A stretch of DNA of 64,000 bases. Origin: Sympetrum striolatum. Taxonomy: Eukaryota > Arthropoda > Insecta > Odonata > Libellulidae. The translations under genes and the position numbers were made by a program. This document shows, piece after piece, positions 35,601 through 48,880 of the stretch. The notes beneath the pieces were generated by a model, which had not been told where the DNA came from, made no database searches, and saw nothing but the letters and a program-made list of their open reading frames with translations. The stretch spans positions 24,172,562 through 24,236,561 of the forward strand of contig OX388347.1 of the NCBI GenBank assembly GCA_947579665.1, read 5' to 3'. Position 1 is the stretch's first letter, and the number at the start of each line of letters is the position of its first letter.

Positions 35601-36960
35601 AAGGATTGAAGTAATATGGAGACGGTACGAATATTACGACACGCTACAAAATCATGACTATACATGCTAATTTTGCGCTTGTAAAAGATTGAGAACGGTA
35701 AAGCAAAACTGTGTCTCCAATCTCTTCCACACCTTCTTACGTACTAATTATATACAAATTATTATTACTAATTACGTAAAGCATTGCGTTGCACTGAAAA
35801 ACACGATCGTAAGTTATAATTTATACTCCAATATCGAAAGAAGGAAAACCCTAGAATTGTTATCATTCTGAACTTTCTTGATACTACAAAATATCTCTCA
35901 TCGTTTAGATCGAAAACGATGCGATATTTTAAGGAATTATTATTCTCGAACATTTCGCAGGCCATTACGACGTTTGTTAAGTTTGGAAATCATTCAGGTG
36001 GAATGTAGGAAAATAAAGAATATAATTCCTAGAAATATTGATACAGTTCTTTTCATACGTATTTTAATTTTTTTCATGTTCTGAGTTCTATTTCATTAAC
36101 CACTGGTGGAAATGTTGTGCAGCAAACTGATATATTAAGATAAGCAAGAGTTATGTAACGTTTTAGAGCTAAAGTAAATGTTTTATTTTTTTCACTATGC
36201 TTATTACATTTGATACGTTTGCCGATGATAATACAATTTATTTACTATGAGGTGAGTAAAATAAAGTTTTCATAGTTTTTTATATAAAAATTTTGAAAAC
36301 ATCGCCGTTTTCCTTTATGTATATTGTTGTCCATTGTATATTTTCACCTTTGATAGCAGCTTTATATTCAGATTTAATATTGTTATGCCCAAAAAGCGTG
36401 ATCATTTGACCGAGTTTTAGTCAATAATAAAAAGAGTTAAACATTTTTTGGTCTCACCATCCATCATTTTTTACATCGTTCTTATTAAATCCTTATTTTT
36501 TTCTTGTGTTTAAACTAACTGCAATATTAAATTATTATTAACATTATATAATCTTGATTTAGATCATGTAATGTATGATATATTCTTAAATATGATGTAA
36601 TCAATGCCACCATAATCCCAAGAATACAATACCATCACTGTTGTCAGTATAGGTTAACTTTATCACCACATCTCTGAAGAAAGAAGGGAAAAATCATGAT
36701 TTTCATCAAAGTAATGAAAAATCGCGATAAGTTCATCCTCTTTAGATTCTATGTGTGGCTATACTTCTTCTCGTCGCGCGTCGTTATAAATAAAAGAATT
36801 GAATGCTAATAATGAATTGATATTACTGGTTGCTTAATCTTCATCTCACCCAAAGGTATTTTACTTTCCAATACTGTCTTTTAAGTTCGCAATTACATCC
36901 ATAGCAATTGTGATGACGTCATTCATTTTTAAGATTTTAATTTAAAACATTCATGGAGTT
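35601..36960. other. Non-coding AT-rich stretch
   Basis: Frames of 60-68 codons at 35689-36084 are not recognised. No repeat was seen. Confidence 0.45.
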
Positions 36961-37370
36961 ATCGAAGTCGTTATATCATCCTTTTTCTCAGAAATATTCG
37001 AACCTAACGTATATAGCCAGGAGCGCTGAACCCTTCGAGAAGGGAATAAGAGAGCTTTTAGGAGGGAGAGAGGCAGGGTACAAAGGATTATAGGTAGGAG
37101 AAGGAAAGAGACGGAGGCGTACCTGATCGGTATCCTGCAGCTAGAAGTGTGAGGTAAAGATAAACGAAGTGAACGTGATGTGGAACACGGTTGCCTCGAA
37201 ACCACTTCTCCCCGCCAATATTATCCTCCTTATACTTCCTCCTCTTTCACTCATCCCTAAAATATACGCTCCTCTCTGCATGCTCGGGCGGATTTTTCTC
37301 CTCTCCTCGCAGCACCTTCACGTTCCGCTCTCCTTTCTTAACCGATCGCTTTTGTAAAGCCTACTCTAAT
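36961..37370. other. GC-richer block, purine then pyrimidine biased
   Basis: G/A-rich at 37020-37130 and C/T-rich at 37195-37340 on the plus strand. An 84-codon minus-strand frame (36951-37205) and 62-codon plus-strand frames are low-complexity. Confidence 0.45.
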
Positions 37371-38285
37371 AGAACTTGAATAATCTAAGGCTAAGTAGTG
37401 TAGCATTATACTGTTACTCACTTTTTGTAGAACGCGAAAATGCATTTTCTATATTTTTATGACCTAACGTTTCAATCCAAAATATGGATTAATGCTTGAA
37501 ACATTTTTCAAACAAAGAAGAACATTTATTATTTTATTTCGATGAGTGACTAGGAAATCAGTTTTTTCATTCCGCTATAGGGTTTCATTTTCACAATATC
37601 TTCTGTATTCTGCTGGTCAACTTATGTGGACACTATTGGGAGGCTTATTTACGTCATTCTATATCGTTCATTTATTAAACATGCGTAATGTAGGTAATTT
37701 ACCTTTGCTGATAAAACGAATATCTATTGCAGGTTTTGAGTAATTTAACTGATGCAAACTTGAGGTTAGGAAATCTTTGATTGCGTGTTCACAAATGGAC
37801 ATCAACTCCTAAGATTGAATCAGACTAGAATAATATTTCATACTCTATTCCATGGATAAATCAAAATTATGATATACGAATCTATATTATGCATTATTTT
37901 TGTAACTTTTAACATGATACATGATTGGCTGACATGATACTGGTACTGACTGACATACGAAGTCATGGAAAAAATTCGACACAACTTGCTATGGGTCGAG
38001 ATTATAAATAATTTCTTTTGGAAGTGGTTATTCTTCTTATATTGTCAGTATTGTTAAGTAAACATACTGAGAATGGGTGGAGACTAGAAGGCGTGAATAA
38101 AGATTTATAAGAAGGCAACCTTTTCAAATATCACAAGATAACAAAATTATGTCATTTCCTGTACCTATCATGCCAGGAACTCGATAGAATGTGAGTTTTA
38201 AGTGTTCTATTTGTTCAATATTCGTAGTGTACGATTAGCAAGTCGGTCTTAAGTGAAACCTACTCGACATTAGTATCCCATTTAA
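37371..38285. other. Non-coding AT-rich stretch
   Basis: Nothing identifiable was seen. A 65-codon frame at 37546-37743 is not recognised. Confidence 0.45.
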
Positions 38286-40200
38286 CTCATTTCTTCAAAG
38301 TCATCAGGAGTGGCCATCTCTTAGGTCTAATACCTTCCTCATTCTTGCTTCGATAATTTTTCACTACATAACCTTCCCTCATATCATGGGGGTTGAAAGT
38401 AAGTGAATCGCCATTGCTTCTTTTTTCGACAACTCGGTACCCATGTGGTTTCTTGCCCTGGTCTGGATCACCACTGCGTTTCGCTCTCAATTGAGGGAAT
38501 CCATTTCCGTGAGAGAAAGACGTATAAATAAATGATCCGGCAGGGAAAGCAGAAGGAGACGTAATGTTCAAGGGGTTGAAAGGATTAAGTTATCCCGGCT
38601 CTGATTGGTGGACCAGAGAGTAAGTCACTATAGTCTCGGAGAACGTAATCAAGAAGAGAGTAGGTGATCAATCTTGGATTGCAAAAGGAAGCAATGGGAG
38701 AGCAAAGGATACGTAAATTGATGGAGAGGAAGGGGAAGCATAATGGGAAACAGGAGTAGAATGAGAGACACAGATCGTAAGGCTATCACTCAAAGGAAAC
38801 GAAACGTGTGTTCATTGGGAGTATTTCCCTCTCGGGCGATATTTCTCTTCCCAGATCGAATGGAGAAGTGAGGAATGATTGGATGGGGGACTCCTTGGGC
38901 GGAAAGAAAGCCAATTTGAAGAAGATGATTCTGGGGAGGAGCGATGAGGAGGTAAGAAGAAAAGCACTAACTCCGTAACGAATGGCTGAGCATTAGTTTC
39001 TCCGCAGTCAAATGGAGCGGAAGGAATTCTACGAAGAGGAAAGGTATTTGGTGATTTTACAAAGACGGTGTTGACGTTGGAGCTCTCCTCGTAGATGCTG
39101 GGCTGCGTGAAGGGGATGGCGATGAAGTACTAGTTTCTGACTCTTGTTTACCACTACAAATTGCTGTACAAATCTGGAAGGATAGCAAAGAGTACTGTAA
39201 AAGGTGAAAACGTTAGGACAACCTATATTGATTTCATATGAAATTTCTGAAGGAGGGAATATCTTGGACTGTTTACCAAGTTAGAATATTACAACTAAAT
39301 TTGAATATAATTTTGAAAGATAACGCATATTTCCCGCTGGAAGCAATGGAATCGCTCGTAACTGATAAAAGCAAATTCAACGAGCATTTCCCAACAAATA
39401 ATCACGAAGCCTCAGGCAATTTAAGCGCGCAGCCGAAACACCATTTGCATATGGAATACGCCATTTTTCCACGACGGCGAATACTCAGATTTAATGGACC
39501 ATAAGAAGGGGAGCTTCGGGAAAGCCTTCCCAGACTTACGTCGTTTTTGGAAGGCAAAATGGGGAAAACGAGTTGCCATCTTAAGAACGATGGGGGAAAA
39601 TGAAGGAAGATATTGAGGTTAAGGGAAGATAACGGAGGGAAACGCCATTAGAAAAGATACCCTCCCCCTTATTAGCCCCTTATCGCGCCCCCTTACGATT
39701 ACTCCTCTTTGCACTCCTTTGTCCGTCTATCCTAGAACGCAGCCATCTTCCTCGCTCCACCCATTTTCATTTCCTTCTTGAGATTCCCTCTTTTCCTTTC
39801 CACTCCAACTACCCACGCGCACATCCTTCCATTTTCCCTTCTAAAAGGATTCTTCCCCCTTCCCCCATTCGTCACCAAGACCAAATTACGAGGCTCTTTC
39901 TTGGCACCCTTCCCCGCTCTCCGGGCCCTCATTATCGCACCCTCCTCCCCCAGAAAAACTCGCCTCCCCCAGCGCCTTATCTCTTTGACAAGTCGCGGCC
40001 TTTACGGAGTCCCCCTCCCTTAACGACTGCATCCCTCGAATATCGAATGGGTCTCCTCCTCCTTCTTCTTATTCCCTTTTACGAGACAAAATGGCGACCC
40101 TCGGGATAGCGGGCGTGGGTGGGGGCTTCGGAGGTGATTGTTCTCCGGGTCTGTATTTATATAAGGGGAGGAAGACTGAGTTAGGGTAAATTGGGAATTG
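38286..40200. other. Extended GC-richer block
   Basis: Purine-rich on the plus strand from about 38600 to 39130 and pyrimidine-rich from about 39650 to 40080. A 94-codon minus-strand frame (38287-38571) and plus-strand frames of 88 and 81 codons have no recognised domain. At about 1.9 kb this is the longest such block in the window. No exon structure is evident. Confidence 0.4.
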
Positions 40201-40465
40201 TATAGTTTCCGTTAGAAGCGTTTAAACATTTATAAGCTAGAAAACGTTTCAATATTCAGTGGATGGAAATCCAAGGATGATGCCAGGGTGATTAAAAGAC
40301 TAATTATTCTAGATGCTTAAATTCGCTTTCACGCATCTATACAAATATAAGTACAGTTCAGCTCTTGGGTGAAGTTTTTCAGCTTTTCCTACAACAATAT
40401 TTTTTTTTAAATGTCTCCAACTCGCAATATTAAGTCTCAAACTGAACAATTATTTTCACACTCCT

Positions 40466-40597
40466 GGAAAGGGTTAAGGTACTTTGCATATAAGGACGTG
40501 CACCCAGGAAAAATCCCAAGGAAAAACGGACTTGAAAAAAATTGATTCACGGCCCCGTCACACTTTTTTCAAGTCGGTTTTTTCTTGGAATTTTTCC
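40466..40597. repeat. Foldback repeat family A, copy 1
   Basis: A 57-bp segment (40484-40540) matches the reverse complement of 53487-53543 with only three differences, so the two loci belong to one family. The arm at 40507-40540 is also inverted at 40564-40597 with three mismatches in 34, giving a short palindromic element around a 23-base centre. This copy lacks the tRNA-like core of the 53-kb copy. Its outer left end, GGAAAGGGTTAAGG, resembles the complement of the 53-kb right end. No clear target-site duplication was found. No gene is encoded. Confidence 0.75.
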
Positions 40598-40691
40598 GTC
40601 ACCTGTAAATACATCCATTTTGTGAATATACTTATGAATAAATATCTTCTGTTGAACCCTAATTCTCTCCCAAGCTGAGAAAAATATCTTA

Positions 40692-40844
40692 GTTGTACAG
40701 AGGTGAAAAATGATGTCTTGGCTGGGACTCGAACCCAGGTCTCCCACTTTACGGGCAGGAATTCTAACCAATGAACTAAGTAGTTTAGGGTCTAGATCTG
40801 GGTTTGAGTCCCAGCTATGTCACTATTTTTCCCCTCTGTATAAC
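40692..40844. repeat. Foldback repeat B with tRNA-like core
   Basis: Arms of 51 bp at 40692-40742 and 40794-40844 are inverted copies with about nine mismatches (82% identity). Each arm contains a T-arm-like sequence with a perfect 5-bp stem CTGGG/CCCAG. Only the left arm joins a fuller tRNA-like sequence, read on the minus strand. An 86-codon frame (40710-40970) crosses it and is a by-product of repeat sequence, not a gene. The arm sequence differs from family A, but the layout is the same. Confidence 0.7.
40720..40778 (-). pseudogene. tRNA-like sequence without acceptor stem, in repeat B
   Basis: Read on the minus strand, an A box TAGTTCATTGG (40768-40778) and a B box GGTTCGAGTCC (40725-40735) fit the polymerase III consensus and span 54 nt, as in a tRNA gene. 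A D stem GTTC/GAAT, an anticodon stem CCTGC/GTGGG and a T stem CTGGG/CCCAG can all form. The anticodon position would read GTA, but the base before it is C rather than the near-universal T33. The flanking bases do not pair as an acceptor stem. It is best read as a tRNA-derived repeat head or tRNA pseudogene that may still be transcribable by polymerase III. Confidence 0.5.
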
Positions 40845-43080
40845 TTTCGGTTAAGCCGCACACTTTCATGTGCGAAGTTATATCTTTCTTTCCGTCATTT
40901 GAGAAAAAATCCTCTGAATTTTAAATATTTTTTACATGGTAATTTTTGTGGAAAGGAGGAAAGGAAATAAACCGATAAAACCATGGAAGGAACATTTTTT
41001 GCAACTCTAATTTCTACATTGTAAATAATGTTTTTCTGTTAAAGTAAATAGTGGAAGCAAAAATAAAAATACTACATATTAAAATAAATAAAATTAAAAT
41101 AAATTATTTTAATTTATTTGTTAAATATTATTGAACTGAATGATATGTCACACAGAGAAAATAAATAGAAATAAATTTGATACGAAAAGCAAACTTTGAA
41201 AAAAATGCAACATCCCCAGTTTCCACCTTGTTCAGCTCGGAAGTAATCATCTTCATTTCGAGTATGTATATGCAGCTTTTAGTTTTGAACTAATTGATAG
41301 GAAACTTTATCTTGAGTTTTAACTAGTCCTAGTTTTCCCCCGTGTTCTAGTTGTGAAATTTTCGCTACTTCAACGATTAGGTAAGTTTTCCTCCATCGGA
41401 ATGATATAAATTGATAATGGATTATTCTCAGAGAGGAAGCATAAAAGCATTATTCGCCTCTACCTGCACAGAGGGCCAATTTACATGGGGATCGAGTTAT
41501 TTTAACTCCGCCGATAAGAAAGTTCGGAGAAATGCTAACTTACGAGGAAAATGGGAGACAAAGTTTTCTGCAGAGGGCGCAAAAGTGGGGATGTTGAGGC
41601 CTGTTTAAATTTCATGTGTGATTTTAAGTCTATATGGTGTTCAGGTATGACTTTGAAGATAAGTTTAGGAAGAGAGAGTTGAGAGCGAGTTAGCTCGGAG
41701 ATACCGCCTTGGAAATTAGACTACTCTCTTTCACGGATGCACGAAGCACGAGCTACGTGTAATCGGGAAGAAATTACTCTCCGAATCGCAATTCGAGTTT
41801 ATTACTGAGAGAACTATGCGGCTGATTTTAAATTTGAAGACGTTTTGCTAAAGTTCACGACTTCTCCGTGCATTTGGGTTAAATGCCAAAATTTGCCGGA
41901 GGTATGGAGAATGGGAGGTAAGGGAAACGAGACATTTAGCAATATATATACTGAAAGGATACCAGGTATCTCTGAAACAATAAGTGCACTGTTCTATTTA
42001 AATATTGTTCATTGAATTTCACAGAAATATACGATTAAATGGAAAATGAATTCATTTTTCAATGAAATCAGTTTCGCTTCCCAACATACACAGAAATACC
42101 TCTGTCTGGAGAAATTCAGAGCACATTATCATACAAAGTGGCCCCAAAGTCACAAGATATTTTTTAAACCGATAAACCTATTCATTTTAGTTTACTGAAA
42201 TATTAGTTGGAAATAGCACTCTTCTATAAATTTAAGTTAGCTATTTGATATGATTTATTTAATGCAGCTTAAGATTTTAAAAATTTGGAATGAAAGTGGC
42301 TGAAAAAAGTTATTCCAATTTTAAATGTTATCGTGATATGGGGACTTTGTACTTAGCAAAGAAAACTAAACTACATTACTATGACTCAAGTAAAAGAAAT
42401 TAAATAAAATTATCGCTTTCAAGTTTCAACTCAGATAAAATTTGTCTTCGTTGCGAATGCCTTTAAATAAGGAATTTTAATGAGATTACAATTGGTAATA
42501 TATTTTTCTTCTATTTAAATCGATGGTAAGATATTATTAACGCAAAAATCAAATTCTATTGGCATATGTGGTGTTCAATTCTTCTTGGTATGCTCGGAAT
42601 CGCCGATATTTAAGGAGGTTCCAACTCCATCAAGCATTGAAATCGTGCGACACCTTTCGGTGGGTAGCAAGGCGTGATACTGATTCTGCTTCAACGTATT
42701 CCCGTACTATAACCGAGATTCTACTACCGTAATCGGTTACTGTCGCATGCAATTGTAAAAAAATATACTCTTGAAGGAACTAATTCTAACATTTATTTCT
42801 CTTGTAGCATCAGACCGGCCCATGTAATAGAGAAGAAGATACACAATATCTTCATGTGTTCAAGGAAAGTACTTTCTCCAGATCAATTTTAAGTGAAGAA
42901 ATTATAATTTAAAACGCCTTTCTTTTAATGGAACCCACTCTACGTTCATTTGACTACATTACTGGGTCTCTTTTCGGGTCGTTCTCAGAAAATTACTTAT
43001 CTCATCCCTGTTACGTTACTTCTGGTAACCTTGTGAATAACCCCCCTGTTAACCCTGTAAATCCCTAATATTGGAAAGTT
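40845..43080. other. Long non-coding AT-rich stretch
   Basis: No credible gene. An imperfect AT-only palindrome lies at 41086-41119 (14-15 bp arms). A GC-richer patch at 41430-41940 has a 65-codon frame of no recognised type. Confidence 0.45.
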
Positions 43081-43545
43081 TTAGAATCGTTTATAGGATT
43101 CGGAGTTTTCAGAATGGTGAGCGTGGGTCAGTTAATTGTTATGAGTGAGTCAACGGAAGGGTGCGAGTCCAAGCGAACGGGAGCTCGCGAGCGACAGGTA
43201 GTGGATTTGGGAAACTGGATTGAGCGGGAAGTCGTGTGTGGAGAAGGGAAAGGGGAGGATTTTAGGCGGGTTTCGACGCATGGACAACGTTTTGGCTGCC
43301 TCTTTTGGGTTAGGTCAGTTTGAAAGCGACTTCAGGAGAGGTGAGGAAGGGGAAGCCTTCAATGGGTGTGTGCATGGACGTGTGCTGAGGATGGTGCGTG
43401 GCTGTCACAGTGCGAAGGGGTGCGCGTGGTTGATGACCGGTGGAGAGCATAGGGGGAAGGGAGGAGGAATTGGGGGTGATTTGCTGATTTACGGTGTCCT
43501 GCGTAAGCGAAAGTTGACTTCTGCATTACAAAGATCGTCTTGAGT
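43081..43545. other. G-rich purine-biased block
   Basis: The plus strand is G-rich. Overlapping frames of 69 and 107 codons (43114-43323, 43220-43543) give Gly/Arg/Glu-rich peptides without a recognised domain. Overlapping long frames reflect few stop codons in G-rich DNA. Confidence 0.4.
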
Positions 43546-44440
43546 CAGTGTTTCATCACTGGAATGTCCCAATGCAATGCACTGAATATGGGAAATATGT
43601 GCATTAATAATAGAAGTGGTATTTGCATAGTTCTAAGAGAGCAACTTTCGGTAATCAAGATGGTTGTAGTCGTATCATGGCGCCATGTTCTGACACTCGT
43701 TGGATTTTTATTAATGAATGCATTTTTTTATTATTTTCAATAGTAATTGGAATTCGGATATTATCTCCGTCCTTTTTCTCTTCGGTAGTCCAAATCATTT
43801 CTTAAGTGAAATCATCAAAAACTGGTGTAAAATTCATATAACGTCCAAAATAAGTGATACCCATAATACATGATACCTGAATACAGCCATCAATACCTCA
43901 ACATTAATGGGAACGTATTCTCATTTTTTTTCTTGGGGTCCAAAGCACGTGATATTCAATTCTTTGTGCAACATTATTACAAAACATAACTTAAAAACAG
44001 ATTTAAGGTCTATTAAAAAACGAAATTATAAAGTGGGCTTACTCCATAGAGAATAAAATGTAGCGTTAGTTGATTAAATGTTGTTTCAAAATCTTTGTAT
44101 TTCAAACTTATTATTGCTATCCAATTACAATTTGACATCCTTATTGAGATACTCTTCGCTTACGTACCAATTAAAAATTTTCACCCTTTCTTGTGTTCAT
44201 ATTATAAATAAACTTATGTTATTTAAATATTTATACATTTTGAAAATTTTATTGTTATGACCAAACATCTTTTTCTTGAGGCATTCGATATATATCTATA
44301 AAATTAAATACTATATTAGAAATACAATTATACCAGAATTTTTAGGATCAGTTTGAACAAGATTGAATGATTTATTCTGGAACATTGAATTAAAAAAACG
44401 TTCCATCACAAAAAATTTTGAGGTAAGGATAAATGACATC
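43546..44440. other. Non-coding AT-rich stretch
   Basis: Nothing identifiable; frames are 60-67 codons. Confidence 0.45.
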
Positions 44441-44770
44441 GGAAGTGGTCTGACATCCGAACGGAACTTGGTCTAATTCCGGAGGGTCTGTAGTTTGGAT
44501 ATTAGGCGAGAGGTGAAAAGAGAAGAGGCGCGACGGTCCTGCAATAGGATTAGAAATGAGGAGAGAGAGGAATGGAAAAGGATTAGGGTCGCAAGGGGAT
44601 TACGCCTGGGAAAGGATGCACTCTTTACGGTGACGCTGCAGGCATCTTATTTTTAGAAAAGTTGAGCTTTTTCTCTCTCGAAACGTTGGCGTAAAATCTT
44701 CCTCGACCGCAATGCAATGCGTCGGACCGTCGAATTAAGGCTCATTCTTTGGAATTGTCAAACGATAATA
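44441..44770. other. Short purine-biased GC-richer block
   Basis: G/A-rich to about 44660, then CpG-containing. No frame or repeat was recognised. Confidence 0.4.
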
Positions 44771-45700
44771 TACTCTTGCTCTTTCAGCGAATCATCAATG
44801 CCTTGTTTTGGAATATAATAATTCTAGAATATAAAATAATAATTCTCACAGTTGGGTCCATCTTATTATACAATGGCGGATCATATTAGAGTCGTATTTT
44901 GTTCTTATTCACTTATAAAGAAACATCCATGGAGTAATTATACTCTGCCGTCGTAAATATTAGATATTTAATAAAAATTAAAAACTTATTACATTTTAAA
45001 GTACACTATCTGATTCTGAGATTCTGGATAATAGTTTGAGACTAATAGTTGAAAGCACAGAAGGTTAACTGAAGACAAGTAGTAGTAACCGAAGTAGCCA
45101 CAGAAATTATAGACTATAAATCTTTATATATTCAACAAAAACTATTCCAACCAAAAGATAATCGCTTTGAAGGTCTTTAAATTTATTTAAAAGACGTAAA
45201 GAAACTAATATAACCGGTTTTATGTCAATAACATCAACTGCTAAAAAAATCGGAAGGAGAAATCGTGAAATTGATCTTTTTTTGTAAGAGTTACACATTT
45301 CAGTATGATGAAATATAAAGAAGTTACAACCGGTGAAACCAATAAAATTATTCTAGCCGTTTTTAATGCTATGTAATTCATTCTATCAATTTATTTTGAT
45401 TTGAAATATCTGTAGTATAATGTTTGCGCTGAATCTCCACCACCAGGAATATACGTTATTGCAAAGAGAGATGCCTAAAAGAAAATACACAATGATATTT
45501 GGTAATTTTCCATCCTGATTTGAATTAAAGTATCTGTTATGTAATGGAACTTGTATATGTAGTGTTTTAATTTCCAATGCATTGCAAATTACAAAATATT
45601 TCCGAAAAAATCACGCAGGTGTGGAGGAAATATAATCGTTCAGATAGATATTGATTTCATGGTCAGAGGAATGGTAAAAGAACATTGCAGAAATTTAAAG
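44771..45700. other. Non-coding AT-rich stretch
   Basis: Two 63-codon minus-strand frames are not recognised. A 10-bp palindrome ATTCTAGAAT lies near 44820. Confidence 0.45.
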
Positions 45701-47200
45701 ACAACATTTAATTCTTGTAAACGAGACGAAACCCTGAGAGAGCTTTCTCCGAACCGTAATCATTCGAAGAAACCGCGTCATTCTGCTCTGAACTGGCGAA
45801 GCAGGCGCAGGTCTCGGCCGTCCACCTTTATGCACTTCTTAAGGGGTCGCCATGTTTCTTAAATGGCGACGAATTTCTCCGATGCCGCTCCCTTATCGAT
45901 TGCTTCCCCAAGCGCCATCCGAAAGACATCTTCACCTTTTGTATTTCCATTGGTCTCTCAGGGGGCGGCAGCAGTCGGCCGCCCCTTAATCCTATTCTTG
46001 CGCGCGCTTTTTTCCTCCGATAAATTAGGACTGAATCCTCCACCGCCGGCTGTCGCGCTGTCTAATTACTCACGTCTGCCTCGTCTTTCCTCCCATCTTC
46101 TATACATTGCCTCCCCACGGGGCCTCCGCGGGCCCCCTTTCCATTTCTGAAAAACCCTCCGCTCATATTTCCCCATTCTACATTTCAAACGCAATCTGTC
46201 GCGGGGTCTAATGCATTTGCTCGCCGTGCTTCGCATTTATATTTCTCTTGGCACTTCCTCTAACCATCTTGCGTCACCTTGGAGACGGAGTTGCCATTGT
46301 TCAGCCGTCCCCTCTTTTACTTTGGTGAGTGGTGAAGCGGAGGTCTCATTTTTCCCCCCCTCCACCCAAATGCATATTTCATGAATGCGTCGAGACGCTT
46401 TTCATTCCAACTTCTCACAAAGGGATGGCGCTCCAAAGTGCCGACGCCTCAATTATTTTCGGTTGGAAACTCGGATTGTCTCTCTCCTCCTCCCATCTCG
46501 TGGGTGGGGGAACCTATGCCTTCTTCCCATCACCTCTCGAACGGAGACCCCCTCCTCCCCGGGGACACAGCACTCTTCAAAAGATGTAGCGCTCTACTTC
46601 CAAGGCGCAGCTATCTGCTCCATCCTTTCCTCTCCGTGAAGGATGTATGAGATAAGACAGTCGAGAAAGAGGGAGAGAGGTGCGCCCCAAATGGCATTAT
46701 CTAAAAGCTCGTCGCTTCAGAAAGCCTTAAGATTCAATTTATTCCTTTAAGATTTTGGAAGCGATTGCGATCTTATTTAGGTCCGCGGGAGGGTTCCTCG
46801 CGATGTTCAATTGTTCGTGTTTGAGTTATTCAATTGATGCGAGGTATGAGAGGGTGACGGAGGAGGAGTTACCTGAGCAGAATGCATGAGCTGGTGGGAT
46901 TCTAAAGAGGGACTTCTTTTGATTTCGGAGCGGAGGAAATTTTACGTCGCGGGACGAATTAAGCTCAGCGTGGCGCTTTATTATGTATCTGCTCGGAATA
47001 TCTGGTCGATGGAGGAATATTTCTGCCAAGGAGCATGAATAATGTTGTTTTGAAGCGGAGTATAGCTAAGGAAGATATTCATGAGGGAGATATTCCGATC
47101 ACACTGTAAGGACTCATTTGTTAGCTCTCGGAAGTGCTCTATCACGCGTGACGCACTCGAAATTATTTTGTACGCTTAAGTGAGAGATAATGCTAAAGCA
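45701..47200. other. GC- and CpG-rich block
   Basis: Varied GC-rich sequence to about 46650, pyrimidine-biased at 45890-46160 and 46320-46640, then purine-biased near 46650-46900. Frames of 67-95 codons overlap on both strands without a recognised domain. The CpG content makes a promoter or first exon possible, but no initiator and splice-site pair stands out. Confidence 0.4.
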
Positions 47201-48290
47201 TTACGATTGAAGAAGCTTTAAACATTTTTATACTATCTATATATTTCTCCATTCAGTTAATATTTGCAATCCTACTACATATACAATAAAATCAATCAGG
47301 TAGTAGATTTATCCAAAAATAATTCATTATAACTCAATTAAGAGATTTTTAAACCAAATATGTAGAAATTTTTCAGTCGAAGAAAATAGTAAGATAACTT
47401 GTATTATTTGTCATTTATTTTATTACATTTAATAAATGAGGTGCAAACTTGTTTGATGTATTAAAAAAGTGGAAGAATATTACTAATTCTTAAAAAAATT
47501 GTAGAAAATTAAAAAATTTATATTTACTATTCTAATGTTTTATGATAAATCACCAAATATTCCATCGTATACATAACTAGAATTCACTCTCAATTGGGAA
47601 AATAAAATACAGAATATGGTGGAATAATAACTTTCAGACTCGATTGATGATAAACGACAATTAGGATATGCCAATTACAATCACCATTTTAAGCCTTCTT
47701 CTGTATTGTGAAGTATCACAATTTTATTGACAAAAAAACAATCAGCGTGGCTCTTACTAGATTGTAGTTACTCGTATCATCATGGGGAGGCATAAATGAT
47801 CATATAAATATATTTGAAAATGATAATAGTTTGGATAAATAGAATGGATTTTATTTCATTATAATTCAAGCAAGTTATTCAAGAAAATTTATGAACATTT
47901 CCATGACATGCTCGAAATAATTTGATTGAGGAATAGTTAATTTTAGTTATTTTTATTAATTCTCATAATGCATAACGTAATACTCAAAGAACGCATTAAT
48001 GACGAACTTATGTGTTTATTTATGGCAAAGTATTTCTCTGTGAATTGAGAGGAATGGGCAGTTAAAAATTTATCCTTATTTTTAAAAGTTATGGAAACTA
48101 ATAACTAAATTTTTAGATTAGCTTGGAGGAAAGGTCATCCCTAATTAACTTATATTTTATTTAGAAAATATTGGGGAATTTAATTCTGAATTACGATGGA
48201 GCAAAATCTTCAGCTTATTTCTCAGTGCATATTATCGGAGGCATAATATTAATCCTCATATGAAATCTTTAAATCAGGAAAATGCATACA
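47201..48290. other. Very AT-rich stretch
   Basis: No frame over 60 codons, no RNA gene and no recognisable repeat. Confidence 0.5.
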
Positions 48291-48880
48291 TTATAGATAT
48301 AATTGGTAGTAAAATCGATGCAGTTTGGCACCAACATTTTCCTTGGTACGTCAAATAGTAAAACTAGCCCTGCAACCAGCAATACACGTGCGAGAAAGGG
48401 GAGAACGAAATCCAGGCGATCCCAAAAATGGAACGGATGCATTTTGCCGATCCGCGGCATAAATCGCCCTGGGGATACATTAACGTGAGGCGTAGCACGA
48501 ATCACGAACTAAGCGAAAAGTAAGTCCCCCGCACCACCATTTCAATCCAAAGGTCCCTCTACCCCAACCTCTTTGGCCCCATTTTATAAGCGGTAGAGAA
48601 ACTTGGGAGACACCCCTCCCACCTCATCATTTCCATCGCCGTCATCCCCTGGAGCATCGACAATAGCTCACTTTCGCCGCGTCAATGGCACGCCTCCAGC
48701 ATTCGATGCTCTTCACGGAATTTCACTCTGGTCTCTTCCATCCCCTCACCTATATCATCTTCTACTTATCCATCTTTCCCTGTATCCTTTGAAGCAACCC
48801 CAGTTTCATCCATTCTATCGTACAAAGTGGGAAAAGTCTTATTTTTACGCGCGGAAAACGTGTATAAGATTATAATATAC
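48291..48880. other. GC-richer block
   Basis: CpG-containing at 48380-48520 and pyrimidine-rich at 48540-48830. A 90-codon frame (48603-48875) and an opposing pair at 48269-48505 are not recognised. Confidence 0.4.

Noticed and set aside
40710..40970. 86-codon frame containing LEPRSPTLRAG-type sequence
   Set aside because: It is read straight through the tRNA-like foldback repeat. Peptides like this appear as spurious predictions wherever such repeats occur.
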